Of a stretch of 64,000 nt of DNA, positions 27,877-37,031 are shown piece by piece. Every line of letters starts with the position of its first letter. Positions within the stretch are counted from its first letter, which is position 1. Origin of the DNA: Serratia odorifera (GTDB lineage: Bacteria; Pseudomonadota; Gammaproteobacteria; Enterobacterales; Enterobacteriaceae); contig NZ_LR134117.1 of assembly GCF_900635445.1 (NCBI RefSeq), positions 4,588,001-4,652,000 on the forward strand, written 5' to 3'. The translations under genes were made by a program, and so were the position numbers. Below the pieces are notes generated by a model that saw nothing but the letters and a program-made list of their open reading frames with translations, ran no database searches and had not been told where the DNA came from.

Positions 27877-29463
27877 TTACTTGTAGTGAGTCAAGCCGGC
27901 GACGCCACGCGCACTGGGCCGTGACGGCAGCGCTGCGGCAGCCGGCTTGTTGCGGTTGAGATAGCCAATGTTGTTGTTGCCCCACAGCGACTCGTAAGGC
28001 ATCCCCGCCAGCGTCTCGATAATCTCGCGCGCCGGCGGGCTAATGTTTTCCGGTACCACGTCGCCGGCAACACGCATTTTTACCGTTTCCTCGCGTAACA
28101 CCCGGTGGGTGTCCAGATTCAGTTTAAAGCGCAGGGAAATCAGGAAACCGATGCTCAACACCAGCACGGTGCCAAAACACAGCACCATTAAAATGGTGTG
28201 ACTCACCTCCGGCCGCTGGACGCTATGACCGGAAACAAAGCCGGAATATTGCAGCATGATACCCACCAGCATCACCGCCCCGGCCTGGGACGCTTTGCGC
28301 GACAGCGTCATAATGCCGGCAAAAATGCCCTCGCGGCGTTGACCGGTGATCGCTTCGTCAACGTCGGCGATGTAGGTGTAAATATTCCATGGTACATAGT
28401 TGATACCGCCGCGCCCAAGACCGGCGAGGGCCGACACCAGCAGCAACAGCGAGAACACGTCATTGAGATTGGCGTAGTACAACAGCGCATACGACATGGC
28501 GCTCAGGCCGAACAGCACCACTACCATGCGGTAGCTGGGCGCCGGGCCAAAGCGAATGCACAGAGGGATCATGGCAATGACGGCAATAAACTGCATGATG
28601 GCCATGGTGCCCATCAGATTGGAGGCCACCGAAGCGCTTTGCATCAGCACGAACACCACGTAATAGGTAAACACCGCGTTGAACACGTCCTGTGCGATAT
28701 AGCCGCCAAGATACATGCCGAGATGCTGGCGAAAAATGCGAATGCGCAAGGTGGAGCTCAGTTCAATGCCCAGCCGACGCAGACTCTGCCACAGCGTCAG
28801 TTTCTGCCGCTCGGCTTCCAGCGCTGCGGCAGATTTCTTCTCTGGCGGCCGCTCCCAGGTGAAACAGTAGACCAGCGTCAATACCAGCGCACAGATCACT
28901 GAAAACACCAGGCTGGCATAGAAGAACGAGATCGGATTGTCTTTACCAAAATAGCTCAGCAGCATACCCGGCAGGAACGCGGCCAGGATGGCGGAAAGCT
29001 GTGCCAACGCAATGCGCGCGCCAGAGAACTTGGTTTTTTGTTTGAAATCATCGGTCATTTCCGGCACCAGCGTTTCATAAGGCACCAGAATCGAGGTGTA
29101 TACCACGTCAAAAAACAGGTAGGTCAGCAGATAATAGCCATAGCTCATATCGCCAACCCACATCAGGCTATAACTGAATACCAGCGGTATGCCGAGCAGA
29201 ATGAAGAATTTGCGGCGGCCGAAGCGCCTGCCGAGCCAGGTCGAGCCAAAATGGTCGGTCAGGTAGCCCATCAACGGGCTGACCAGCGCATCCAGCACTC
29301 TGGCCATGGCGAAAATAAACGTCGCTTCGATCGGACTGAGCCCGCAAAAGGTGGTGTAAAAGTACAGCAGCCAGGCCGCAGTCAGCGCGGTGGTTCCCGC
29401 CCCCAGAAAATCCCCCGAGCCGTAGGCAAGATAGTTTTTCAGCCCTATCTGGCGAGTATTCAT
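27877..29463 (-). CDS. rhiT: Rhamnogalacturonide transporter RhiT (GPH/MFS family)
   Basis: 528-residue inner-membrane sugar:cation symporter of the glycoside-pentoside-hexuronide family, with twelve hydrophobic segments. Seen are YGSGDFLGAGTTALTAAWLLYFYTTF, the conserved D-x(3)-S-P-x-M-G-x-L-x-D (DALVSPLMGYLTDHF), and RFGRRKFFILLGIP. The C-terminal tail after about residue 440 is long and hydrophilic. The ATG at 29463 is preceded by GAGG nine bases away; upstream in-frame starts are poorer. Pairing with the GH105 gene matches the Dickeya rhiTN operon for oligorhamnogalacturonide uptake. A rhamnogalacturonan lyase (rhiE) is not in the window. Confidence 0.87.
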   Translation of the reverse strand: MNTRQIGLKNYLAYGSGDFLGAGTTALTAAWLLYFYTTFCGLSPIEATFIFAMARVLDALVSPLMGYLTDHFGSTWLGRRFGRRKFFILLGIPLVFSYSLMWVGDMSYGYYLLTYLFFDVVYTSILVPYETLVPEMTDDFKQKTKFSGARIALAQLSAILAAFLPGMLLSYFGKDNPISFFYASLVFSVICALVLTLVYCFTWERPPEKKSAAALEAERQKLTLWQSLRRLGIELSSTLRIRIFRQHLGMYLGGYIAQDVFNAVFTYYVVFVLMQSASVASNLMGTMAIMQFIAVIAMIPLCIRFGPAPSYRMVVVLFGLSAMSYALLYYANLNDVFSLLLLVSALAGLGRGGINYVPWNIYTYIADVDEAITGQRREGIFAGIMTLSRKASQAGAVMLVGIMLQYSGFVSGHSVQRPEVSHTILMVLCFGTVLVLSIGFLISLRFKLNLDTHRVLREETVKMRVAGDVVPENISPPAREIIETLAGMPYESLWGNNNIGYLNRNKPAAAALPSRPSARGVAGLTHYK

Positions 29464-29583
29464 TGCTGTCATCCTCATGGCCACATGACGGGAAACGTCC
29501 CGTGGTGCTATGGAACCTACCGGTAAAATAGGGAGATGAGCGCAGCAAAACCTTGCCATTTTTGCCAGCACGCCACACCGGGT

Positions 29584-29598
29584 GGCAGTGACGGAAAG
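29584..29598 (+). promoter_or_regulatory. Candidate RhaS half-site upstream of rhiT
   Basis: GGCAGTGACGGAAAG closely matches the half-site next to rhaB (GGCAGTGTAGAAAG). It lies about 121 bases before the rhiT start. In Dickeya, RhaS is known to activate rhiTN. The partner half-site at the expected spacing is degenerate. Confidence 0.55.
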
Positions 29599-29625
29599 AT
29601 GGCGACGATCTACCTCTCCATTTTT

Positions 29626-29643
29626 ATAAAACGAGGTTTTGAT
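29626..29643. promoter_or_regulatory. Inverted repeat upstream of rhiT
   Basis: ATAAAAC-GAG-GTTTTGAT, 7-8 bp arms around a 3-base centre, in the rhiT upstream region. It resembles the general shape of KdgR operators (AAAC...GTTT) but does not match that consensus well. Candidate only. Confidence 0.35.
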
Positions 29644-29754
29644 TATAATGAATCGTTGTATCTATTTATGTGAGAGTGGCGTGTTTTTGCCGTTTAGCGA
29701 TGAGATATTTGCGGGGAAATGCTGCCCCGACGTTCGGTCTGGGGCAAGCGAAAA

Positions 29755-30828
29755 TCACTGGCTAAGCTGGTGGGCAAGCTGCCGCAACTGGTCGGCAATC
29801 TGCTGCAGGTCTTGCTGACAGCGTTCCTTCGGCCCGCTGGACTGGCGAATAACCAGTTTGGCCGGCAAAATGGAAGAAGAACGCTGCATTTCGTCGTCGC
29901 TGGCGCTGAGGATCCGCCGCACCGCCTCCCTGCCCTGTAAATCCAGATCCAGTGATACCGTGGTCAACGCCGGGTGGAAGAAGGCGCTCTCATAGGCGTC
30001 ATCATAGCCAATCACCGATTTTTGCCCTGGGATCGATAGCTGGTTCTGATGAAAAGCGCTTAGCACCCCGAGCGCCATCTGATCGTTGGCCACCAATACC
30101 GCTGAAAATTGCGGCGTTTCGCGCATCATTTGCAGCGCGCCGGCGTAACCGCTCTGCGCGTCCCAATTACCATGCAGCACAGTGACCGGTTGCAGAGCGT
30201 AATCCTGTAAGGCCTCCAGCCAGTTCTTCAACCTCAGGTTGGCGGAAATAGAGTGCTGCGGCCCGGCCAGCAGCGCGATATCCCGATGGCCGATTTCATA
30301 CAGGTATTTAACGCTGGCGCGGGTACCGTCGGCAGGATTGAACGAGATGTTAAACACCGAGCTGTAAGGATCGACGTCAAGAAACAGACAAATGATGTCA
30401 TCGTTATCAGCGGCGATCTTTTCTGCCGCTGCGGTTTCCAGCGGCACGTTGATGATAACCTTCTCAACCCGCTGCGACTTGAGTTCGTTGATCGCATCCT
30501 GCACTTCATGATTGACGTTCTCATCGATCATCGAGATCAACACCTGGTAGCCCTCGGCATTGGCGTAACGCTTGACCGCCGCAGCAATCTGCGAAGGCGC
30601 GTGCAACGCCAGCGAAATGGTCACCAGCCCTAGCGTACGGCTCTGCTTGCCGACCAGTTGTTGCGCCAGCCGATTGGGGACGTAGCGCAACGCTTCGATG
30701 GCATGCTCAACCTTGCGGCGCGTGGCTTCAGATACGTTGGCCGACTTGTTCAATACCCTGGAAACGGTTTGGTAAGACACGCCGGCATGGCGGGCGACAT
30801 CCTCTAACGTCGTGCTTTTGGACTTCAT
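29755..30828 (-). CDS. ganR: LacI-family repressor of the galactan locus
   Basis: 357-residue repressor. The N-terminal LacI helix-turn-helix reads TTLEDVARHAGVSYQTVSRVLNKSANVSEATRRKVEHAIEALRYVPN, followed by the hinge RLAQQLVGKQSRTLGLV and a periplasmic-binding-type effector domain (VANDQMALGVLSAFHQ). The start is chosen at the second of two adjacent ATGs. Its position, divergent from the porin and next to the galactanase genes, supports a role as GanR, the galactan-locus repressor known from Dickeya; the inducer is inferred to be galactose or galactobiose-type sugars. Confidence 0.8.
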   Translation of the reverse strand: MKSKSTTLEDVARHAGVSYQTVSRVLNKSANVSEATRRKVEHAIEALRYVPNRLAQQLVGKQSRTLGLVTISLALHAPSQIAAAVKRYANAEGYQVLISMIDENVNHEVQDAINELKSQRVEKVIINVPLETAAAEKIAADNDDIICLFLDVDPYSSVFNISFNPADGTRASVKYLYEIGHRDIALLAGPQHSISANLRLKNWLEALQDYALQPVTVLHGNWDAQSGYAGALQMMRETPQFSAVLVANDQMALGVLSAFHQNQLSIPGQKSVIGYDDAYESAFFHPALTTVSLDLDLQGREAVRRILSASDDEMQRSSSILPAKLVIRQSSGPKERCQQDLQQIADQLRQLAHQLSQ

Positions 30829-30922
30829 CATCAATTCCCTACGGTTGCTCTGCGATGATTGTAACAGGCTATTCACCTTCGACACAGTTACCCCTGTCAC
30901 AGTCAACAAAAACATCATGAAA

Positions 30923-30937
30923 GTTATTCGTTCACAT
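30923..30937 (+). promoter_or_regulatory. Candidate GanR operator, ganR side
   Basis: GTTATTCGTTCACAT. An inverted copy agreeing at 13 of 15 positions lies at 31061-31075 across the ganR-ganL promoter region. Both flank the AT-rich region where the two promoters must lie. Confidence 0.45.
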
Positions 30938-31060
30938 TATGGCAATCAGTGATCGCACTCACTTATCGTAACAAATCCCGCTGTTTTGTTTGCACTAAAT
31001 CACAATAAATTAATTATTCAATTGTACGTTTTTACAATTAGTCATTTTATAGCCTCGATT

Positions 31061-31075
31061 ATGTGAACGTATTAC
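31061..31075 (-). promoter_or_regulatory. Candidate GanR operator, ganL side
   Basis: Minus strand GTAATACGTTCACAT, the partner of the site at 30923-30937. It ends 21 bases before the ganL start, a position where binding would block ganL expression. Between the two, AATTGTA-CGTTTT-TACAATT (about 31019-31038) forms another inverted repeat. Confidence 0.45.
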
Positions 31076-31095
31076 AAAAATATAAAGAGGCATAC

Positions 31096-32347
31096 ATGAA
31101 CACAAAACTGCGTAGCGTTTCCGTGGCGTTGGCGATGGCACTCACCGCTCCTGCCGTTTTTGCCATTGATTTTCATGGCTATTTACGATCAGGGGTTGGC
31201 GTTTCTCGCGATGGTGGTCTGGAGGAGTGGCAAAAGAACAAGGTTGGCCGTCTTGGCAATGAATCTGACACCTACGGCGAGATCGAGCTGGGCGCCGAAG
31301 TGTATAAAAAGAACGACGTCAGTTTTTATGTCAACAGCATGGTCAGCATGGTTTTCCGACGGTTCCAATGACAATGAAAGCACGTTGAACGACGATGCCG
31401 AATTTGGCCTACGCCAGCTGAACGTGCAGATCAAGGGGCTGATCCCCGGCGATCCGAATGCGGTGATCTGGGGCGGAAAACGTTACTACCAACGTCATGA
31501 CCTGCACATCATCGATACCAAATACTGGAACATTTCCGGCGCCGGTGCCGGGGTGGAAAACCTCAGCTTCGGGCCAGGTGCCGTCTCCGTCGCCTGGATC
31601 CGCGGCGATGGCAACGACGTGGACTATCGGGTAGATAACGACAACGATCTCAACATCAATTACCTCGATCTGCGCTATGCCGGCTGGAAACCGTGGGCCG
31701 GTGCCTGGACCGAGTTTGGCATTGATTACGCCATGCCGAACCCGACCAACAAGCAAAAGCAGTATGGCGGCCTGTACGACGCGGAAAACGGCGTGATGCT
31801 GACCGGCGAGATAAGCCAGGACATGCTGGGCGGCTACAACAAAACGGTGTTGCAGTACGCCACCAAGGGACTGGCGCAAAACATGATTTCCCAGGGCGGT
31901 GGCTGGTATGACGTTTGGAACAAAACCGACGACGCCACCGGCTATCGCGTCATCAATACCGGGCTGATCCCGATTACCGATAAGTTCTCCCTCAATCACG
32001 TTCTGACCTGGGGCTCAGCCAATGACATCAGCGAATATATCGACAAAAGCCGCCTGATTTCGCTGGTTGGTCGCGCGCAGTATCAGTTCACCGATTATGT
32101 TCGCGCCATTGGCGAAGTCGGCGGCTTTTATCAGAAAGATGACAACAAGGACGGTAGCCACTACAAACAGGGGGGTGAAAAATACACCGTGGCGCTGGGA
32201 CTGGCGGATGGGCCGGACTTCATGTCGCGGCCGGAACTGCGGGTGTTTGCTTCTTATATGAATGATTCCGAACAGGGCAAATCCTTCCAGGATGGTACGG
32301 CAAGCGATACCTGGAATTTCGGCGTTCAGGTTGAAGCCTGGTGGTAA
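31096..32347 (+). CDS. ganL: Galactan-oligomer outer-membrane porin (LamB family), frameshifted
   Basis: LamB/maltoporin-type 18-strand porin. The signal peptide is MNTKLRSVSVALAMALTAPAVFA, then IDFHGYLRSGVGVSRDGG, the usual maltoporin N-terminal strand. The frame breaks at the T-run 31352-31355; removing one T continues with SDGSNDNESTLNDDAEFGLRQLNVQIKG and WGGKRYYQRHDLHIIDTKYWNISG, the LamB constriction region. The ending NFGVQVEAWW has the C-terminal aromatic needed for outer-membrane assembly. Restored length is 416. The start at 31096 has AGAGG upstream. Context names it GanL, the porin for galactan oligomers; other LamB-family sugars cannot be excluded. Confidence 0.85.
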
Positions 32348-32428
32348 GCCGTTTCTGTTAAACGATATGACCTGTTTTAGTCCTACCCTCATCTCTATTT
32401 TTGACGATGCTCTCCGGTTAATGTCAGC

Positions 32429-32466
32429 CGTGGATAACCGTTATTGGCGGTTATCCACGTTTTTTT
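32429..32466 (+). terminator. Terminator after ganL
   Basis: Perfect 12-bp stem CGTGGATAACCG/CGGTTATCCACG (32429-32440, 32448-32459) then seven T residues. It abuts the stop of the convergent EIIB gene. Confidence 0.9.
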
Positions 32467-32785
32467 AATCCGCATGCTTTACCGCGAATCGCTGTTCCAA
32501 TAATTGTCGCAGATTGTCTGACTGCTTGCCGAAAATAGCGTGTACCTCCTGGCCGATAATAATCACCCCCAGCGCTCCTGCCTGCTGTAACCCTTCGCTA
32601 TCCAGCGCGGATAATTGCCTGAGCTTAACCCGCAAACGGGTAATACAGGCATCGACGTGAACAATATTATCCCTACCGCCAAGACAGCGCATCAGCGACG
32701 CCAAATAGTCGTCATCAACATTATTGACTGCCGCCGGTTTTGGCGGGTGAGAGAAATAGTGAATAAAGGCTTTCAAGCTGACCAT
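32465..32785 (-). CDS. Stand-alone PTS EIIB domain protein (glucose family)
   Basis: 106-residue protein made almost wholly of one EIIB domain of the glucose/maltose PTS family. The phospho-acceptor motif is DACITRLRV with Cys47; the flanking LMRCLGGRDNIVHV and LGVIIIGQEVHAIFGKQSDNLRQLL are also typical. No EIIA, EIIC or HPr domain is present here or nearby. The start at 32785 has AGGAG eight bases upstream. It follows ganB on the same strand but after a strong terminator, so expression would need read-through or its own promoter. An orphan EIIB may be a phosphorylation sensor or phosphocarrier rather than a transporter subunit; its function is unknown. Confidence 0.85.
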   Translation of the reverse strand: MVSLKAFIHYFSHPPKPAAVNNVDDDYLASLMRCLGGRDNIVHVDACITRLRVKLRQLSALDSEGLQQAGALGVIIIGQEVHAIFGKQSDNLRQLLEQRFAVKHAD

Positions 32786-32808
32786 CGTTATCTCCTGCAA
32801 ACACACAT

Positions 32809-32837
32809 AAAAAAACGCCCGTTCAAATGAACGGGCG
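32809..32837 (-). terminator. Terminator between ganB and the EIIB gene
   Basis: Minus strand CGCCCGTTC-ATTT-GAACGGGCG stem, perfect over 9 bp, followed by seven T residues. It lies 13 bases after the ganB stop. Confidence 0.9.
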
Positions 32838-32850
32838 CTGCGGTAATCGC

Positions 32851-34914
32851 TTAATCCAACCGACGGGTAATAACGCGGCAGCCCCATGGCCCCAGCGGCA
32901 GCTCACCCTGCAGCGTTTCCCCGTCCGACATATCCTGGTATATCGCCGGCAGCGTTACGCTCTTGGCGCGATCGCTGTAGTTTTGCACGATGATGAACTC
33001 ACTCTCGCCGTCGCTGCGCCGATGCGCCGTCACCCCTTGCGGCAGCACGGTTTCCAGCGCACGGGGCAGCGCCAGTTCGGCGATGATCTTGCCAAAGAAA
33101 TCGCGCTGGAATGCCGCATCGTTGCGTGAAGCGACGTACCACGCCTTGCCGTTGCCAAAGCTGTTGACCGTCAGCGCCGGGCGACCGGCATAAAAATCGC
33201 TGCCGTACACCGCCAGCGCGCTGGCGCCTTCCAGCGTAATCAGCTCGCACAAATGACGAGCCTGATAGCTGCCTTGCAACCCCAGCGCATTGCCCGGTAC
33301 GCCGCGCACGCTGTTGGTTTCCTCATCGGTCAGGCAGTCTATTTCCTCCGCCCAGATGCCGAGCACGTTACGCAACGGTCCGGGGAAGCCGCCGAGGTGA
33401 CACAGGTCGCTGTCGTTGACCACGCCGCTCCAATAGGTGACCACCAGTTGTCCCCCTTGGCTGACAAAGGCTTCCGCCCGTTCGGCGAAGCCGTCACGCA
33501 CCATGTACAGCATGGGCGCAATCACCAATTTATAACTGGACAGATCGCAGTCGGCATTGATGATATCCACCGCAATGCCCTGTTCCCAAAACGGCCGATA
33601 ATGCTCGGCGACCGTGCGCTCATAATGCATGCCGCTGTTGCGCGGCCCCTGCGCGTCATCCAGCGCCCAGCGGTTTTCCCAATCGAATATCACCGCCACC
33701 TGCGCTTCTACGCGGCTGCCGGCGACTGGCGCCATGGCGGCCAGCAGACGGCCCAGCTCGCAAACCTCCTGCCCCACGCGGGTATCCAGTCGACCAGAGT
33801 GGTCGATCACCGCGCCGTGGAATTTCTCCACCGAGCCGCGGCTTTTCCGCCATTGGAAATACTGTATCGAGTCCGCACCGTGCGCCACCGCCTGCAATGA
33901 CGACAGAATGTGCATCCCCGGTTTTTTCAGCTTGCTGGTGGGCTGCCAGTTGGTGACGCTGGGCGTGGATTCCATCAGCACAAATGGTTTGCCCTGTTTT
34001 AGCGTGCGCATCAGATCGTGGTACATGGCGGTATAGCAGGCCAGATCGCTTTCGTCCTCCTGGTTATGCCACATTGGGTAACTGTCCCAGGAGATAAAGT
34101 CGATCGCCTGCGCCAACTGCCAATAATCGTAGTCGTAGAAATATTCCATGAAATTGGTGGTGGCAGGCAGTGACGGGTTGGCGGCCTTCAGCGGCACGAT
34201 CTCCTGCGCGCAAAAATCGGTGGCCTGCGCGGTGCAAAAGCGCCGCCAGTCAAGGTTCAATCCGTGGATCGACACTTCTCCCTGCGGCGCCGGTGATTCA
34301 ATCTGTGACCAATCGCTGTAAGTGTGGCTCCAGAAGGTGCTCCACCAGGCCTGGTTCAACTTTTCCAGCGTCTGGTAGCGCTGTTGCAGCCAGACACGGA
34401 ACTGGCTCTGGCAACGGTTGCAATGGCAGTCACCGCTGTATTCGTTGGAAATGTGCCAGCCGATCACCGCCGGATGGTCGGCATAACGCTGCGCCAGTTG
34501 ACGGTTGATTTCGTTCACTTTGCGGCGATACACCGGCGAGGACAGGCAATGATTGTGCCGGCCACCGTGCAGCGCTGGCACCCGATCGCGCCCGACGCGT
34601 AGCACTTGCGGATATTTTTGTGACAGCCACGCCGGTCGCGCGCCGCTTGGCGTCGCCAGATAAACATAAATTCCCTGTGCATACAGCCGTTCAATCACCT
34701 CATCCAGCCAGGCGAACTGATATTCTCCCTCTACCGGCTCCAGCATCGCCCAGCTGAAAATACCCACCGACATCACGTTGCAGTGTGCCTGCTTCATCAT
34801 TTCAATGTCTTTATCCAGCATTCCCGGATAATTAATCCACTGCTCCGGGTTATAGTCTGCCCCATGCAATAGGCCGGGCGCCCTTGCATTCAAAGGAGGA
34901 AATTTGTTCATCAT
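32851..34914 (-). CDS. ganB: Beta-galactosidase GH42 (exo-galactanase)
   Basis: 687-residue cytoplasmic glycosidase that removes galactose from imported beta-1,4-galacto-oligosaccharides. GH42 landmarks: GADYNPEQW at the start, acid/base Glu158 in GWHISNEYSGDC, and nucleophile Glu314 in VLMESTP. A zinc cluster is suggested by Cys123 and the Cys163/165/168 group (DCHCNRC). No signal peptide. Two adjacent ATGs exist; the second (34911) has better spacing to AAGGA. Dickeya naming is used: GanB is the beta-galactosidase there, whereas in Bacillus ganA is. It follows ganA by 46 bases. Confidence 0.92.
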   Translation of the reverse strand: MMNKFPPLNARAPGLLHGADYNPEQWINYPGMLDKDIEMMKQAHCNVMSVGIFSWAMLEPVEGEYQFAWLDEVIERLYAQGIYVYLATPSGARPAWLSQKYPQVLRVGRDRVPALHGGRHNHCLSSPVYRRKVNEINRQLAQRYADHPAVIGWHISNEYSGDCHCNRCQSQFRVWLQQRYQTLEKLNQAWWSTFWSHTYSDWSQIESPAPQGEVSIHGLNLDWRRFCTAQATDFCAQEIVPLKAANPSLPATTNFMEYFYDYDYWQLAQAIDFISWDSYPMWHNQEDESDLACYTAMYHDLMRTLKQGKPFVLMESTPSVTNWQPTSKLKKPGMHILSSLQAVAHGADSIQYFQWRKSRGSVEKFHGAVIDHSGRLDTRVGQEVCELGRLLAAMAPVAGSRVEAQVAVIFDWENRWALDDAQGPRNSGMHYERTVAEHYRPFWEQGIAVDIINADCDLSSYKLVIAPMLYMVRDGFAERAEAFVSQGGQLVVTYWSGVVNDSDLCHLGGFPGPLRNVLGIWAEEIDCLTDEETNSVRGVPGNALGLQGSYQARHLCELITLEGASALAVYGSDFYAGRPALTVNSFGNGKAWYVASRNDAAFQRDFFGKIIAELALPRALETVLPQGVTAHRRSDGESEFIIVQNYSDRAKSVTLPAIYQDMSDGETLQGELPLGPWGCRVITRRLD

Positions 34915-34960
34915 GATTCCTTAAAATTAACCACCCAAGGTATTAACGAAATACGCGCAA

Positions 34961-36166
34961 TTAATTAAATGCTTTTATTGAAGGCAAAACTTTACCCTGG
35001 CAATCAAATAACGCCTGATTCTCTCGGGCATTACCGTCCTTACCTGATTCGCCGATATATTTCATACCGACCGGCGTCGCCCAACCGGCACCAGGCACTG
35101 CAATCCAGGTAGGTTCCCAATAAAATATGCCTTTCCCCCGTCCGTTGGGCACGTTAATAACGCCTTGCATCAGATCGCGAATATAATCTGCCTGCCCCTG
35201 GACCGTTGCCGGATAACCGCCCGCCTGGGCTTCCTTGGCAGAAAAGCTGTTTTCGGTATCATCACAGTTTTCCAACGAATAACCGTAGGCGGCTTCCACC
35301 ACGATCACATCTTTGCCATAGCGTTGGCTGATGTCGTTCATATTGTTTTGCAGCGTGGCGATCGGGCCATCCCAATAGGTGTACATCGACAGACCAATCA
35401 CATCGAACGGTACCTGGCGCCGGGTTATCTCGTCGAACCACCAGCGGAAGGTGTCATTCTTGGTGCCTTCCGCCAGATGCAGCATGATTTTGACCTGCGA
35501 CGGCGAATCGAGATTTTCCCGCAACCCGGCGATGGCGGCGTTCAGCAAACCGGCCAACCGATCAAATTCGCCGCCGTTCTGCCCCCAGCTCTTTCCTTCC
35601 GGCCACAGTATGCCGCCGTTGATTTCATTGCCGATCTGGACCATGTCCGGCAGTACACCTTGCTGCTTAAAGCTGGCGATGGTGTCGCGCGTGTAGTCGT
35701 GGATCGCCGTAGTCAACTGCGTATAGGTCATGCTATTCCAGGCTTTCGGCTTGAACTGCTTGCCCGGATCGGTCCAAAAATCGCTGTAGTGAAAATCCAG
35801 TAGCACTTTCATGCCCTGTGCCTTGGCGCGCTTGGCCAGTGCCAGCGTGGTGGCCAGATCGTTATCGCCGCCGCCGTAGCGCTGGCCGGCGCCATCACTG
35901 GGATCAACCCATAAACGCAAACGTATGTAATTGACGCCGTTATGCTTCAAAATCGCCAAGGGATCCTGCTGCACATGGTGTTCGTTATAAAAAACGCCGC
36001 CATGCCGCTCCACGTCTTGCAGGGTGGAAATATCAGCGCCCTTGATAAAGTCAGACGGCGCATTCAGCAACGGCTTGATGACGACGCTATCCGCCGCTGA
36101 TACCCCTGGCGAGGCTAACGCCAGCGCCAGACTGATGCTTAAAAACAACGGTTTGATGGTTCGCAT
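34961..36166 (-). CDS. ganA: Arabinogalactan endo-beta-1,4-galactanase (GH53)
   Basis: 401-residue secreted enzyme cutting beta-1,4-galactan chains of pectin. It has a signal peptide (MRTIKPLFLSISLALALASPGVSA), GADISTLQDVERHGGVFY, RLRLWVDP and LLDFHYSDFWTDPGKQFKPKAW. The acid/base Glu181 lies in QIGNEINGG, and the nucleophile Glu291 in VIVVEAAYGYS. The ending includes GKGIFYWEPTWI, typical of GH53. Periplasmic location is expected from the Dickeya enzyme. It starts 4 bases after the ganG stop, so it is in the same operon as the transporter. Confidence 0.94.
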   Translation of the reverse strand: MRTIKPLFLSISLALALASPGVSAADSVVIKPLLNAPSDFIKGADISTLQDVERHGGVFYNEHHVQQDPLAILKHNGVNYIRLRLWVDPSDGAGQRYGGGDNDLATTLALAKRAKAQGMKVLLDFHYSDFWTDPGKQFKPKAWNSMTYTQLTTAIHDYTRDTIASFKQQGVLPDMVQIGNEINGGILWPEGKSWGQNGGEFDRLAGLLNAAIAGLRENLDSPSQVKIMLHLAEGTKNDTFRWWFDEITRRQVPFDVIGLSMYTYWDGPIATLQNNMNDISQRYGKDVIVVEAAYGYSLENCDDTENSFSAKEAQAGGYPATVQGQADYIRDLMQGVINVPNGRGKGIFYWEPTWIAVPGAGWATPVGMKYIGESGKDGNARENQALFDCQGKVLPSIKAFN

Positions 36167-36170
36167 TGCA

Positions 36171-37022
36171 TTATCCTTTGGTGCTGCCCGAGGTCAGGCC
36201 GGAGACAAAGTACTTTTGCAGGGCCAGGTACAAGATGGCGACCGGGACCGCAATCAGCACCGCGCCCGCCGCGTAGGTGGTGTAACTGGCACCCATCTTC
36301 TGCGCTACCAGGTTGTACAGGCCAATCGGCAGCGTGTACTGATCCGGCGTACGCAAGATAGTGCTCGACAAAATGAAGTCGCCCAGCGGGCCGGTAAACG
36401 AAAACAGCGCCACCACCGCCAGAATCGGTTTGGAGAGCGGCATGATGATTTCGATGAAAATGCGAAAATTGCCGGCACCATCCATCCGCGCCGACTCATC
36501 CAGATCCCTGGGAATGGCGTCCAGATAGCCCTTCATCAGATAGGTATTCATCGGGATCATGCCCGCCACATAAATCAGCACCAGCGCCAGGTGGCTATTG
36601 ATCAATCCCAGCAGTTGCGACAGCACAAAAATGGCGATCAGCGCCGAAAACTGCGGGATCATTTGCAGCAACAGGAACAGCATCAGGCCGTTTTGACGGC
36701 CTTTAAAGCGAAAGCGCGAAAAGGCGTAGGCGGTGAAGCTGACGCTTATCAGCGTCAATACCATGGTCAGAAAGCTGATCTTCATCGAATTCCAATACCA
36801 GGTCAGATAGTTGACCTTACCGTTGAAAAGATCGGCGTAGTGCTGGAACGACAGATTTTCCGGAATAATGGCGCTGCTAAGCAGGCTGTTACCGGCATTG
36901 AGCGATGCACCAATGGTCCAGATCAGCGGATAGATGATGACGATCGACACCATGACGATCAACAACCAGGACAGCGACAGCCGCAGCCATTTTTCTTGCT
37001 TGATGCTTTTTGAGGTTGCCAT
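36171..37022 (-). CDS. ganG: Galactan-oligomer ABC transporter permease (MalG-like)
   Basis: 283-residue inner-membrane permease with six hydrophobic segments. The EAA loop is YLDAIPRDLDESARMDGAGNFRIFIEIIMPLSKP, as in MalG. The C-terminus is GLTSGSTKG, close to the MalG ending. It is preceded 9 bases away by ganF. Confidence 0.9.
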   Translation of the reverse strand: MATSKSIKQEKWLRLSLSWLLIVMVSIVIIYPLIWTIGASLNAGNSLLSSAIIPENLSFQHYADLFNGKVNYLTWYWNSMKISFLTMVLTLISVSFTAYAFSRFRFKGRQNGLMLFLLLQMIPQFSALIAIFVLSQLLGLINSHLALVLIYVAGMIPMNTYLMKGYLDAIPRDLDESARMDGAGNFRIFIEIIMPLSKPILAVVALFSFTGPLGDFILSSTILRTPDQYTLPIGLYNLVAQKMGASYTTYAAGAVLIAVPVAILYLALQKYFVSGLTSGSTKG

Positions 37023-37031
37023 AGGATCCCC

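Noticed and set aside
36024..37013. A 329-codon open frame antisense to ganG and ganA
   Set aside because: Composition is rich in Gln, Arg and His without domains; the sense genes are certain.
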